In this document: positions 1 through 6,708 of the stretch, piece by piece
Numbering within the stretch: the first letter of the stretch is position 1
Layout: each line of letters starts with the position of its first letter
Assembly: GCA_903924715.1 (NCBI GenBank)
Contig: CAIYCP010000734.1
Span: 1-15,886, forward strand
Direction of reading: 5' to 3'
Origin: an uncultured beta proteobacterium
Lineage (GTDB): Bacteria; Pseudomonadota; Gammaproteobacteria; Burkholderiales; Burkholderiaceae_B
Length of the DNA stretch: 15,886 nucleotides
Program-made: the position numbers and the translations under genes
Notes under the pieces: model-generated
What the model was told of the DNA's origin: nothing
Databases searched by the model: none
What the model saw: the letters and a program-made list of their open reading frames with translations, nothing else

Positions 1-294
1 CGTCAGCGTGTTGACCACATTGTTTTGGTAATACCTGGCCGGTTGCTGCACCGACTCGCCCACCTGAATGAAGGACGCGAAATGCATCACCGCGTCAAAA
101 CCCTGCGACAAGACCGCGTCCAGCACAGCGCGGTCGCCCATCTCGCCTTGCACAAAGTCACCGCACAACACCGCATCGCGATGCCCAGACGACAAATCGT
201 CCAGCGTCGTCACAGCGCAACCATGACGGCCCAACATCTTCACCATGTGTGAGCCGATGTAACCGGCCCCACCGACCACCAAAACCTGGGTCAT
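1..294 (-). CDS. galE: UDP-glucose 4-epimerase, N-terminal part (cut by window edge)
   Basis: This is the first 98 residues of a short-chain dehydrogenase-type nucleotide-sugar epimerase; the rest lies beyond position 1. The start shows the NAD-binding glycine-rich motif GGAGYIGSH (residues 8-16), then LDDLSSGH (31-38), and then MHFASFIQVGES (70-81), the GalE-type HFA(A/S) segment. GalE interconverts UDP-glucose and UDP-galactose, or the GlcNAc/GalNAc pair, using bound NAD in the cytoplasm, and so feeds surface polysaccharide synthesis. The ATG at 294 gives the usual MTQVLVVGGAG start. An in-frame ATG at 306 would add four residues. It fits the sugar-nucleotide theme of the window, but the defence module and recombinase separate it from the main cluster. 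Family assignment is strong. GalE rather than a related epimerase is likely but rests on the N-terminus only. Confidence 0.88.
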   Translation of the reverse strand, partial: MTQVLVVGGAGYIGSHMVKMLGRHGCAVTTLDDLSSGHRDAVLCGDFVQGEMGDRAVLDAVLSQGFDAVMHFASFIQVGESVQQPARYYQNNVVNTLT

Positions 295-318
295 CGTTTC
301 ATCCATTCAAAAACAATC

Positions 319-336
319 GGGATCTGACCCCAATTT
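319..336. repeat. REP-like GGGGTCAGATCCC motif
   Basis: Between galE and the small ORF, the minus strand reads AATTGGGGTCAGATCCCG. From general knowledge, motifs of the form AATTGGGGTCAGA... recur in proteobacterial genomes near REP-associated transposases. Only one copy is visible here and no transposase is next to it, so the repeat nature is an inference. It directly abuts the stop codon of the small ORF (335-337). Confidence 0.3.
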
Positions 337-562
337 ACAGGGGCGACAACTTAACGGATTTGCGCGGCGCGTTGGCTTGTTGAACAGCCATGAAAAGCCA
401 TGCCGGAACCAAGCCTGCATACTTGCCAATCGCGTCCTTAGGCCAGTCGCCTGTCGCTTGCTTGATCTCTGTCGTTGTCAACTCTTTGACGCCACGGCTC
501 CAGAGCGCCAACAACACCCTGCCATTAGGGCTTAATGCAAGCTTGGCTTTTCGTTGACTCAT
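335..562 (-). CDS. Small hypothetical protein behind the RloAB pair
   Basis: This is a 75-residue ORF starting at the ATG at 562 (MSQRKAKLALSPNG...) and ending at 335. I do not recognise the family. The N-terminus is basic (RKAK). The middle segment LTTTEIKQATGDW could be a helical or winged-helix-like DNA-binding stretch, but that is only an impression. It is co-directional with the ATPase and RloB genes and lies 68 bases after the RloB stop. The frame stays open back to a TTG at 625, which would give 96 residues starting 5 bases after the RloB stop. Neither start has a convincing Shine-Dalgarno sequence. It could be a third component of the upstream module, a decayed gene remnant, or a chance ORF. 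Confidence 0.4.
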   Translation of the reverse strand: MSQRKAKLALSPNGRVLLALWSRGVKELTTTEIKQATGDWPKDAIGKYAGLVPAWLFMAVQQANAPRKSVKLSPL

Positions 563-630
563 GCACAAACCGCAGCGCAAACACAGCAGGCTTGACGGTG
601 ACCAAATATCAATCACAGACACCAACCCTG

Positions 631-1305
631 TTAGTTACCAAACGCAATCAGCAATGCGACCAACTCAACGATATCGGTGGATGGCTCGGTGTCATCGAAC
701 GCGGTGCTAAGCGCAGCCAATTTCCGTGCACGCTGGCTGGCAATGTCTAAGTTTGCCTTTGTCATGGCAAAGCTACCGCCAGCGCCCTTGGCATAGCCCG
801 GAATGTGCAGTTTGAGGCGCGTTAGAACTTCGTCACGATGAAGCGGATGCCGAATATCCTCATAGTGCAGCAACAGCCACAACTCAAAACAGGGCACGGA
901 TGCGATGGCCTTGAATTCAACTGGCTGTTTGACATCGTTGCGCATCTTGCCATCGAGAGACCCCGCAAGCTTGAGCGCATCAAAATATGACTTATGGTCA
1001 TCACGGTCAAAAATCGCAAAAACCTTCTCAAAGGCTCTGGCACGAACGCGCTTGTATGGATCACCCGCCTCAAACAGTTGCTTTGCATAACGCACCACCT
1101 GTATGGGCTCAGTTCCCAGGGCGCTGGGGTGAACTTCCACGTTTGCCGTTTGTAATCTGTGCGCTTTCTTGATTTCCTTGAAATAGAGCGGCTCTGTCTT
1201 GCTCCCCTCGGACACGATCAAAACACGGTCGTAGCTGGCCCGCTGAGTCTGTTTACGCTCGAGCTGAGCGCGCTGGCGAATTTTGGGTGAGTTGTCGCGG
1301 GCCAT
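631..1305 (-). CDS. rloB: RloB/AbiLii-like protein, TOPRIM-like nuclease candidate
   Basis: A 224-residue cytoplasmic protein of the RloB family. After a basic N-terminus (RQRAQLERKQ) comes VLIVSEGSKTE (residues 28-38, acidic E33), then VFAIFDRDDH (95-104, D100 and D102). This acidic pattern is like TOPRIM catalytic motifs. The family-typical PCFELWLLLHY (138-148) and a C-terminal EPSTDIVELV segment follow. RloB proteins are known as partners of RloA-type ATPases, and the lactococcal pair AbiLi/AbiLii causes abortive infection. A nuclease activity is inferred from the motifs. The ATG at 1305 leaves 5 bases to the ATPase stop. The upstream in-frame TTG at 1323 would overlap the ATPase gene. 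The near-contiguous arrangement indicates translation as one operon. Confidence 0.85.
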   Translation of the reverse strand: MARDNSPKIRQRAQLERKQTQRASYDRVLIVSEGSKTEPLYFKEIKKAHRLQTANVEVHPSALGTEPIQVVRYAKQLFEAGDPYKRVRARAFEKVFAIFDRDDHKSYFDALKLAGSLDGKMRNDVKQPVEFKAIASVPCFELWLLLHYEDIRHPLHRDEVLTRLKLHIPGYAKGAGGSFAMTKANLDIASQRARKLAALSTAFDDTEPSTDIVELVALLIAFGN

Positions 1306-1310
1306 GGATC

Positions 1311-2567
1311 TCAACCGCCCCAATCACCGAGAAACGGCAGTGCGCCGTAACGTCCCATCAAATACCCGCGTTCAAGCGCTTCATTTTTTCGAGGACTGAA
1401 ATCTGACAACGGGTAAAGCTTTGAAGCCTGGTCTCGGTCTTTCTCAACAAACCAAATTTGGTCGCGCCGGAACAAATCCGGGTCTAACAATGAGGTGTCA
1501 TGGGTCGTGAAAATTAACTGCGCTCCCTTTTTATTCACCCTAGGGTTCTGAAAAAGCTCCACCAGTCGGCGAACCAACAGCGGATGCAAGCTGCTGTCCA
1601 ATTCATCGACCACCAACACCATTCCCTTGTTCAGAATGTCCAACACTGGTCCTGTCAAAAAGAGCAGGTTTCGGGTTCCCATTGACTCATCACCCAAGCT
1701 GAACACCGCCTTGCCTTGGTCCGTGACGTGATGAAAGAGCAACTCGTTGACTTCTTGCTCTTCGTTGCGGACCTCAGTTTTCCCTGCCGCCATATCAAAA
1801 TGAACGGCTTGACCCGACACCTTGCGGGTCACAACCTCGATGTCAGAAATGCTGATATCAGCAGAAGTCAAAAAGTCGCAGATTGCGCGCTTGCCTTCAG
1901 GCTTGCGCAGCATCTCAACCGAGAATTGCTGGCCCAGGGGGGTGATTTCATTGAAGATGGCCAGTTGGTTCACAAACCAAGCAAAAACCGGCTGCAGTTG
2001 CTCACTGTTGAGCTGAACCGCCATGGACAGAAACAGCGCGTTGGGCCGCGTCGCGCCTTCCCAAACAGACTTTGGGCCCTTCAGGCCGGACCCAAAATCG
2101 TAGACATCCTTGCCACTTGCCGCATCGTAATGACGCTCAAACCATTGCTGGGGCTTAAAAGCCTTGTAGACCAGCAGATATTCCCGGGTGATCCGTTGGG
2201 CTGTGAGCTCAAAGCCGTACTGGTGGCGGACACCATCGAGGACAAACGAAACGTCAAACTCTGTTGGCTGGGCTAACGATGCGGCTTCAAACCGAAAGGG
2301 CTGAACGTTAAACGTTTGGCCAGGCTGCATCACTGACGCCGACTCAGTCACCACGGCGCGCATGTACTGCAATGCCTTGATGAGGTTCGATTTACCACCC
2401 GCATTTGGCCCGTAGGTGGCCAAGCTGCGAAGGAGCGTCGGGGCAGCCTTGATGCCCGATGCCATGGTGTTGAGCTCTTGAAGCGACTTGTCCTTGGCTG
2501 CAACGAGGCTCAGGGTCTGCTCATCTCGCAAGGAGCGGAAGTTTTTGACTCTGAAGTCAATCAACAT
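1311..2567 (-). CDS. rloA: RloA/AbiLi-like AAA15-family ATPase
   Basis: A 418-residue ATPase of the ABC/SMC-related AAA15 group (OLD/RloA-like). It begins with the usual FRVKNFRSL strand, followed by Walker A GPNAGGKSN (residues 53-61). A long insert of about 220 residues carries lid and coiled regions. The signature-like segment FSLGDESMGTRN (289-300), Walker B MVLVVDELD (316-324) and the switch histidine in IFTTHD (352-357, H356) are all present, so the ATPase looks intact. Its partner RloB lies immediately downstream. ATPases of this type (compare OLD, Gabija GajA and PARIS AriA) act as sensors or regulators of a TOPRIM effector; that role is inferred here. The ATG at 2567 is preceded by AGAGGG, a good ribosome site. 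No restriction-modification genes accompany it, unlike some rlo loci. Confidence 0.88.
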   Translation of the reverse strand: MLIDFRVKNFRSLRDEQTLSLVAAKDKSLQELNTMASGIKAAPTLLRSLATYGPNAGGKSNLIKALQYMRAVVTESASVMQPGQTFNVQPFRFEAASLAQPTEFDVSFVLDGVRHQYGFELTAQRITREYLLVYKAFKPQQWFERHYDAASGKDVYDFGSGLKGPKSVWEGATRPNALFLSMAVQLNSEQLQPVFAWFVNQLAIFNEITPLGQQFSVEMLRKPEGKRAICDFLTSADISISDIEVVTRKVSGQAVHFDMAAGKTEVRNEEQEVNELLFHHVTDQGKAVFSLGDESMGTRNLLFLTGPVLDILNKGMVLVVDELDSSLHPLLVRRLVELFQNPRVNKKGAQLIFTTHDTSLLDPDLFRRDQIWFVEKDRDQASKLYPLSDFSPRKNEALERGYLMGRYGALPFLGDWGG

Positions 2568-2598
2568 AAAACCCTCTTAGAAGATTTAATAAAACGTT

Positions 2599-2626
2599 AT
2601 TTTGCACTAATTACTCTAAAAATCAA
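2599..2626 (-). promoter_or_regulatory. Possible promoter of the rloAB operon
   Basis: On the minus strand TTGATT (2626-2621) and CAAAAT (2604-2599) are 16 bases apart, about 30 bases ahead of the ATPase start, in a strongly AT-rich stretch. Each box matches four of six consensus bases. This is a weak pattern match only. Confidence 0.3.
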
Positions 2627-2670
2627 TTTATTTTTAAAGATTTTCAAGTTTCGCAGTAACCCATAGATCA

Positions 2671-2694
2671 ACAAGCCTGCCATTCCGGGCTTGT
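2671..2694. other. Hairpin with 7-bp arms
   Basis: ACAAGCC at 2671-2677 is complementary to GGCTTGT at 2688-2694, with a 10-base loop. There is no T-run on either side, so it is not a normal intrinsic terminator. It lies upstream of the rloA promoter region. Confidence 0.35.
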
Positions 2695-2723
2695 GCATGG
2701 ACACTCCAGCCCCCCCAAAACGC

Positions 2724-2745
2724 AAAAAAGAGCCTCAAAGCTCTT
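2724..2745 (-). terminator. Intrinsic terminator reading leftwards, with no gene before it
   Basis: AAGAGC (2728-2733) and GCTCTT (2740-2745) form perfect 6-bp arms around a 6-base loop. On the minus strand the hairpin runs into six T residues (complement of the A-run 2724-2729). No minus-strand gene ends just before it. The nearest minus-strand gene upstream is the glycosyltransferase ending at 3784, beyond the recombinase. It may shield rloA from leftward read-through, or be the old terminator of the polysaccharide operon. Confidence 0.6.
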
Positions 2746-2898
2746 CTGTGTCACAAATCAATGTGAGCCGATGAAGCCGCCCCGCATTTTCCACCCGCTA
2801 AAACACTTTACAGCGCATCGTTTCCGGTGCCCGAAGGCGCTGGGTGCTGGCCCTGGCGATCAACGCTTGTAGGGTCTACAGCGCCCAAGCCGCAAAAG

Positions 2899-2907
2899 TT
2901 ATCCACA
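2899..2907 (+). promoter_or_regulatory. DnaA box 1 (TTATCCACA)
   Basis: A perfect match to the strict E. coli R1-type DnaA-binding 9-mer. It sits within the 14-mer AAAAGTTATCCACA (2894-2907), which is repeated exactly at 3003-3016. Confidence 0.65.
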
Positions 2908-2918
2908 GCGCAGCGGAG

Positions 2919-2927
2919 TTATCCACA
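2919..2927 (+). promoter_or_regulatory. DnaA box 2 (TTATCCACA)
   Basis: A second perfect 9-mer in the same orientation, 20 bases after the first, close to two helical turns. It is followed directly by an A-rich stretch (2925-2933). Confidence 0.65.
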
Positions 2928-3007
2928 AAAAATCTATGAAAACAGTGCTTTTCCATGATTTCGGTGATTGAGCATTGATTTCATTGAAGAAAATTTCCAC
3001 CAAAAAG

Positions 3008-3016
3008 TTATCCACA
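3008..3016 (+). promoter_or_regulatory. DnaA box 3 (TTATCCACA)
   Basis: A third perfect 9-mer in the same orientation, 89 bases after box 2. It belongs to the second copy of the 14-mer AAAAGTTATCCACA (3003-3016). AT-rich sequence lies between boxes 2 and 3. Confidence 0.65.
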
Positions 3017-3077
3017 ACCTGTTCTTTTCGCCATGGCTAACAACCGGTAACCCCAAGGTCTGGCGGGACTCACACGG

Positions 3078-3095
3078 TATCTGGTTGTCCAGATA
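3078..3095. promoter_or_regulatory. Palindrome TATCTGG-TTGT-CCAGATA before the recombinase gene
   Basis: Perfect 7-bp inverted arms are separated by 4 bases, 57 bases ahead of the recombinase start. The right part overlaps a possible promoter: TTGTCC at 3085-3090 and CACAAT at 3108-3113, 17 bases apart. It could be an operator for autoregulation or a binding/crossover site for the tyrosine recombinase itself. The palindrome is certain; its role is inferred. Confidence 0.4.
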
Positions 3096-3152
3096 AATAT
3101 ATGAAAACACAATGCAGTTAACGCAAACACATGATTCAAGGAGACGCACACC

Positions 3153-3725
3153 ATGGCACAAGCAAAGACACTGACCCAGGCAGAGATAGACCAATTGTTA
3201 TCGCACATCAACACCCGCAAATACGCCGCACGGAACAGATCCATGATGCTACTCACCCACTGGGCGGGCCTGCGGATTGGCGAGGTGGCTGGGCTGCGCT
3301 GGAGCGACGTCACCACCACAGACGGGCTGGTAAAAGATGAAATCCGACTGCTGCCCGACATGACCAAGGGCCGCCATGCACGCACCGTGTTTGTCAGCGT
3401 CAAGCTCAAAGCGGAACTGCAAGCCTACGCTGCGCAAGCCAAGTGCGTGGACCGCAGTTACCCGTTCTTCGCAAGCCAAAAAAGCATCAAGCTGGGGTTC
3501 AATGCCAACAGCTTGGCGCAGACATTTGCACTGATCTACGAGGGTGCGGGCCTGGAAGGGGCCAGCAGCCACAGCGGCCGCAGAACGTTTTTGACACACT
3601 TGGCCAACCAAGGCATTGCCATTCACCTGCTCAAGACGCTGGCCGGGCACCGCAGCATCAGCACCACCGCCGCCTACCTCTACAGCAGCCCCAATTTGCT
3701 CAAGGCAGCGGTGGAGTTGGCGTGA
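3153..3725 (+). CDS. Short tyrosine recombinase (FimB/integrase-like catalytic domain only)
   Basis: A 190-residue site-specific recombinase made of little more than the catalytic domain. All active-site positions can be read: R41 in GLRIGE, K72 in TKGRHAR, H140 and R143 in SSHSGRR, H166 in LAGHRS and nucleophile Y175 in TTAAYLY. The usual N-terminal SAM-like core-binding domain of phage integrases is missing, as in FimB/FimE-type recombinases of about 200 residues. The gene has a strong AAGGAG ribosome site at 3138-3143, nine bases before the ATG. It is the only complete plus-strand gene in the window and is convergent with the glycosyltransferase gene, whose stop is 58 bases away. It could act in DNA inversion or in integration of the neighbouring defence module, but no excisionase or att pair was seen. 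Confidence 0.88.
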   Translation: MAQAKTLTQAEIDQLLSHINTRKYAARNRSMMLLTHWAGLRIGEVAGLRWSDVTTTDGLVKDEIRLLPDMTKGRHARTVFVSVKLKAELQAYAAQAKCVDRSYPFFASQKSIKLGFNANSLAQTFALIYEGAGLEGASSHSGRRTFLTHLANQGIAIHLLKTLAGHRSISTTAAYLYSSPNLLKAAVELA

Positions 3726-3783
3726 GCACTTGATTTGAAGCTGCCAACATACCTTCATCCAACACCTGTTTGACAACAATAAC

Positions 3784-5013
3784 CTAGGCCCCAGCCTGCA
3801 CCTTCAATATCTGCAGCATCTGACCCGCAAGAGATGAACGGTCATAGCGCTTGGCACCAAGAGGGCCGTTGGCTTTATAACGAGCGTGCAAGTTTGGGTC
3901 ATCGGCGAGGCGGCGTAGCGCATTGATGAGCGCTTCATGGTTCTCGGGTTCGAACAACAACCCAACGTCTTCACGCGTCACAATGCCCGCTGATTCACCC
4001 TCTACACCGTGAAGAACAGGAATGGCCATACCCATGCACTCAAACAACTTGGATGGGATGACGGTGGTGAAGAGCTCATCTTTCTTCAGATGAATGATCG
4101 ACGCATCCAGCAGCGACCAGTATCGAACTACTTGATCTTTAGACACCGAATCCACAAAGATGACGTTGTCCAGCCCTTCAGTCTCCGCGCGTTGGCGAAG
4201 GGCTGCTTTATTGGCGCCATCGCCCAACAAAATGATGCGGAACCGGTCACCGTCGGGGGCTGCTTTCAGCGCTTTGGCCGCGTCGAGCAGTGTGTCCAAG
4301 GCGTGTGCGAGGCCGTGGGTGCCAATGTAGCCAGCCACGAACTTATCTTGCAGATCGTAATTCAACAGCAACTCGGTGTCTTTGTCTGTAGGTGAAAACC
4401 GGCTGATATCCACTCCGTTGGTCACGACGAAGATCTTGTCGCCGTTCACTCCGCGTTGCATCAACGAAGTCCGGAACGCGTGGGTCACCGACACAATTGA
4501 ACTGGCTTTACGGTAGAGGTAAAGCTCTACTTTCTCGAGCAGATCCAAGACCTTACTCTGTTTCATCGCGCCGACCACCCGAATTGATTCAGGCCAGATG
4601 TCGCGGAGTTCAAAAACCCAAGGCACGCGCTTCAAGAGGCCGGTCATGTAAGCTGCACACACTGTGAAGAACTGAGGCGATGTGCCCACCACAACATCCA
4701 CCCGATGTACGAACAAGCTTGCCAAAAAACCGGCGACCATGTAGCTGAGGTAGTCCAGGGTACGCTTGGCAAAACCCTCATTGGCAGTGATGTAGGTCCA
4801 CACCCGGATGACCCGGATGCCCGCCATAGTTTCCTGTTGCCAAAGGCGGTTTCGGTAGCCGTCAAAAACCTTGCCTTTTGGAAAGTTTGGGGCGCCTGTA
4901 ATCACTGTCACCTGATGCCCGGCGTTCACCCATTCGCGGCAGTGCTCAAAAGTTCTGCTGGCCGGGGCATTCACCTCGGGCGGGAAGTTGTCCGTCAAAA
5001 ACAGAATGTGCAT
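3784..5013 (-). CDS. wbuB: GT4 glycosyltransferase, WbuB/WcaI-like
   Basis: A 409-residue retaining GT-B glycosyltransferase of family 4. The N-terminal domain starts MHILFLTDNFPPEVNAPASR, typical of the WbuB group (putative L-fucosamine transferases in O-antigen clusters). It also contains ELRDIWPES (residues 135-143). The C-terminal nucleotide-sugar domain includes GYIGTHG (228-234), LLGDG (262-266), PSKLFECM (320-327) and the VEGESAGIV acceptor/donor segment (337-345). There is no signal peptide; one hydrophobic stretch near 91-102 may help membrane association. The ATG at 5013 is chosen because the family starts there and it leaves 19 bases after the preceding gene. A frame extension to 5079 would overlap that gene. 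It is the last gene of the polysaccharide operon and probably adds an amino-deoxysugar to undecaprenyl-linked glycan. The exact donor is unknown. Confidence 0.85.
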   Translation of the reverse strand: MHILFLTDNFPPEVNAPASRTFEHCREWVNAGHQVTVITGAPNFPKGKVFDGYRNRLWQQETMAGIRVIRVWTYITANEGFAKRTLDYLSYMVAGFLASLFVHRVDVVVGTSPQFFTVCAAYMTGLLKRVPWVFELRDIWPESIRVVGAMKQSKVLDLLEKVELYLYRKASSIVSVTHAFRTSLMQRGVNGDKIFVVTNGVDISRFSPTDKDTELLLNYDLQDKFVAGYIGTHGLAHALDTLLDAAKALKAAPDGDRFRIILLGDGANKAALRQRAETEGLDNVIFVDSVSKDQVVRYWSLLDASIIHLKKDELFTTVIPSKLFECMGMAIPVLHGVEGESAGIVTREDVGLLFEPENHEALINALRRLADDPNLHARYKANGPLGAKRYDRSSLAGQMLQILKVQAGA

Positions 5014-5032
5014 AGGAATTTGGTCCAAGAAG

Positions 5033-6703
5033 TCATGCCTTGGCAGGCCCCCAACGGAAATGAAAGGTGCTGCGGCCATTTACCAGCTGCACGGCCAGAC
5101 ACACATTGGGCTGAACCTGACCAAAGCGGGGTTGCCAGCTGCTGGCTTCCAGTTGGGCTTGGCCTTGTTCTATCTGCCAGATCATCACTGTGCCGTCAGG
5201 CAGCGTGGCAGTGCCTTCTACCTGGCCAGGACCTGTTTGCACCTGCACGGCTGGGTGGAAATGAAACCGAGCCTCAGCACTTTGGTGAAGGCCTCGCACT
5301 AGGTCAGCCACGATCAAGCTGTGTGCATCCATGCGCCAGGTGCGATGGTGAACAGGTTTTCCGGGCAAGCGGGCATAGCCACTGTGGGCACATCCCACTT
5401 TTGTGGCTGTTGCATCGGCTGACGGCTCAATCTGCAATCCAAGCGGGTAGGCGCGACGTGCTACCCGAAACCCGCCCCACACCTCCGACGAGTCTTGCCC
5501 ATTCACTATCACTGTGTTGTGAGCGGCTGTACCGCGTTGGCGTAGCCGTTCGGCACTATTCCCATAACAAGACGTGCCCGAATTCACCAACACACGCTGG
5601 ACTCCCACTGACAGCTCAAAGCTCAGCGTGTCTGCATGTGCGTGGCCGGGTAGGTAGTCCGGCCCCACCGGGGCCACGTCCAACAAAGCCAAGGCCGTGC
5701 CATGCGCCAGGCGCAGGTATCCACTGTCTTTCAGATAAACTAAGGGCTGCGCAATCCAAGTAACCTCGCTCCCCAAAACCCTTTTTGTATAGCCAACCAG
5801 TTCGGCCACGCTAGGTGCGATGTCGAACGCGGCGTCATTAAACAGGCCGATCTCGCCATCGGGGTGGCACATAGTCAGCAGCCAGGCTTGCAGCGTACTG
5901 GCAAGAAGGGGCCATTCGGCCACTTGAAGCTGCTGGGCAGGTGATAAGCGATTGGCAAAGCATTGACAGGCATTCACTAAGTCCAGCATATCTTCCAGTG
6001 CCAGCGCGTGGTACATAGTGCTGCGTTCAAAGTGGCCACCGTCGGGCAGCACCTGTTCGGGCACCTCACTTGCGAGTATGCGCAGCCCTAGGGCTAGCCA
6101 GGTATCGGCTTCTGGGCCCTCAAAGTAAAGCCCTGCCATGACCAGAGCCTTGGCATTGGCAAACAAGTGGTTCCCCAACAGATGGTTTTCTAGGCGGCCG
6201 GTTAGCCAGCGGACCTGTACGGCCAAACTTTGATGGGCGGCTGCAGACATTGCTGCACCATTCAATGTCCACTTAACCCAATTCACTACCCGCAGGCTTA
6301 ACGGGTAGGGTTCCCAGCCATTGCCTTGGCCGGGTGGGTTGTGGGTCACCCAATCGTTCACCAGCGCCGAATGCCACATCAAACGAGCGGCCGCGCCAAG
6401 GGCGTTCAGGTCGTCAAAGTAGTGCTGGTTGTAACGCCACAGCTTTTGGCGCTGTGGGCCGTCCCAGCCCAACTCATCCAGTTGGCCCGGCTCATTCAAC
6501 AAAACCCAGCCTCGCGGGCTGGGCATCGAAGGCAGCCGCCTGGCGGGTAAATGCCATGGGCCAGATCGTTTAGCAAGCAGTGGTGCTGGGCGAAGATCTG
6601 GTTTCGGCCTCCAGAGGTGAAACCACACACGACCGTAAAGCTGCACCGGGCGCAAGTGCCTCAGGGTGTGCCAGTAACGGCCGGCCTCTTTCCACCAGCC
6701 CAT
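5033..6703 (-). CDS. Heparinase II/III-family (alginate lyase-like) protein
   Basis: A 556-residue protein of the heparinase II/III family: an alpha-helical toroid followed by a beta-sandwich. Readable conserved segments are ENHLLGNHLFAN (residues 172-183), GGHFERSTMYH (222-232) and GHAHADTLSFEL (353-364), where family lyases keep the Asn, Tyr and His catalytic groups, and AAHNTVIVNGQDSSE (393-407). No signal peptide is evident: the N-terminus reads MGWWKEAGRYWHTLRHLRP, usual for the homologues found in polysaccharide gene clusters. In PL12/PL15-type enzymes this fold cleaves uronate polymers; in synthesis clusters its role is unproven and may be trimming or modification. The ATG at 6703 follows the wecB stop by 5 bases; a longer frame to 6814 would overlap wecB by about 100 bases. 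It lies between wecB and the glycosyltransferase gene in one operon. Confidence 0.82.
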   Translation of the reverse strand: MGWWKEAGRYWHTLRHLRPVQLYGRVWFHLWRPKPDLRPAPLLAKRSGPWHLPARRLPSMPSPRGWVLLNEPGQLDELGWDGPQRQKLWRYNQHYFDDLNALGAAARLMWHSALVNDWVTHNPPGQGNGWEPYPLSLRVVNWVKWTLNGAAMSAAAHQSLAVQVRWLTGRLENHLLGNHLFANAKALVMAGLYFEGPEADTWLALGLRILASEVPEQVLPDGGHFERSTMYHALALEDMLDLVNACQCFANRLSPAQQLQVAEWPLLASTLQAWLLTMCHPDGEIGLFNDAAFDIAPSVAELVGYTKRVLGSEVTWIAQPLVYLKDSGYLRLAHGTALALLDVAPVGPDYLPGHAHADTLSFELSVGVQRVLVNSGTSCYGNSAERLRQRGTAAHNTVIVNGQDSSEVWGGFRVARRAYPLGLQIEPSADATATKVGCAHSGYARLPGKPVHHRTWRMDAHSLIVADLVRGLHQSAEARFHFHPAVQVQTGPGQVEGTATLPDGTVMIWQIEQGQAQLEASSWQPRFGQVQPNVCLAVQLVNGRSTFHFRWGPAKA

Positions 6704-6708
6704 GGGTG

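Larger units (their letters stand above)
2568..3152. other. 585-bp non-coding region between rloA and the recombinase gene
   Basis: No credible gene is seen here. The region holds, left to right, an AT-rich possible rloA promoter, a 7-bp hairpin, a minus-strand terminator, a moderately GC-rich stretch (about 2755-2895) in which I see nothing, three perfect DnaA boxes within 118 bases, and a palindrome overlapping a possible recombinase promoter. An 86-codon minus-strand frame (2934-3194) crosses the boxes and the recombinase start, but it looks like nothing known. Confidence 0.6.

Noticed and set aside
1716..2276. 186-codon plus-strand open frame
   Set aside because: It lies fully inside the ATPase gene on the opposite strand. 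The product shows no motif.
631..2567. PARIS (AriA-AriB) system
   Set aside because: The ATPase is of the same broad group, but the partner has RloB hallmarks (PCFELWLLLHY) rather than those of the AriB DUF4435 family.
2894..3016. Chromosomal or plasmid replication origin
   Set aside because: The boxes are good, but no dnaA, dnaN, repA or parAB genes are nearby and only three boxes are seen. The evidence supports a DnaA-binding cluster, not an origin.
2934..3194. Minus-strand frame of 86 codons across the DnaA boxes
   Set aside because: It overlaps the recombinase start and regulatory sequence. The translation is Cys-rich and not protein-like.
3726..3783. Bidirectional terminator between the convergent recombinase and glycosyltransferase genes
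   Set aside because: No stem with adequate arms and a T-run was found in the 58-base gap.
4705..5763. 352-codon plus-strand open frame
   Set aside because: It is antisense to the glycosyltransferase and heparinase-like genes, which have clear family motifs. The translation is low-complexity and rich in Pro, Cys and His, with no recognisable domain.
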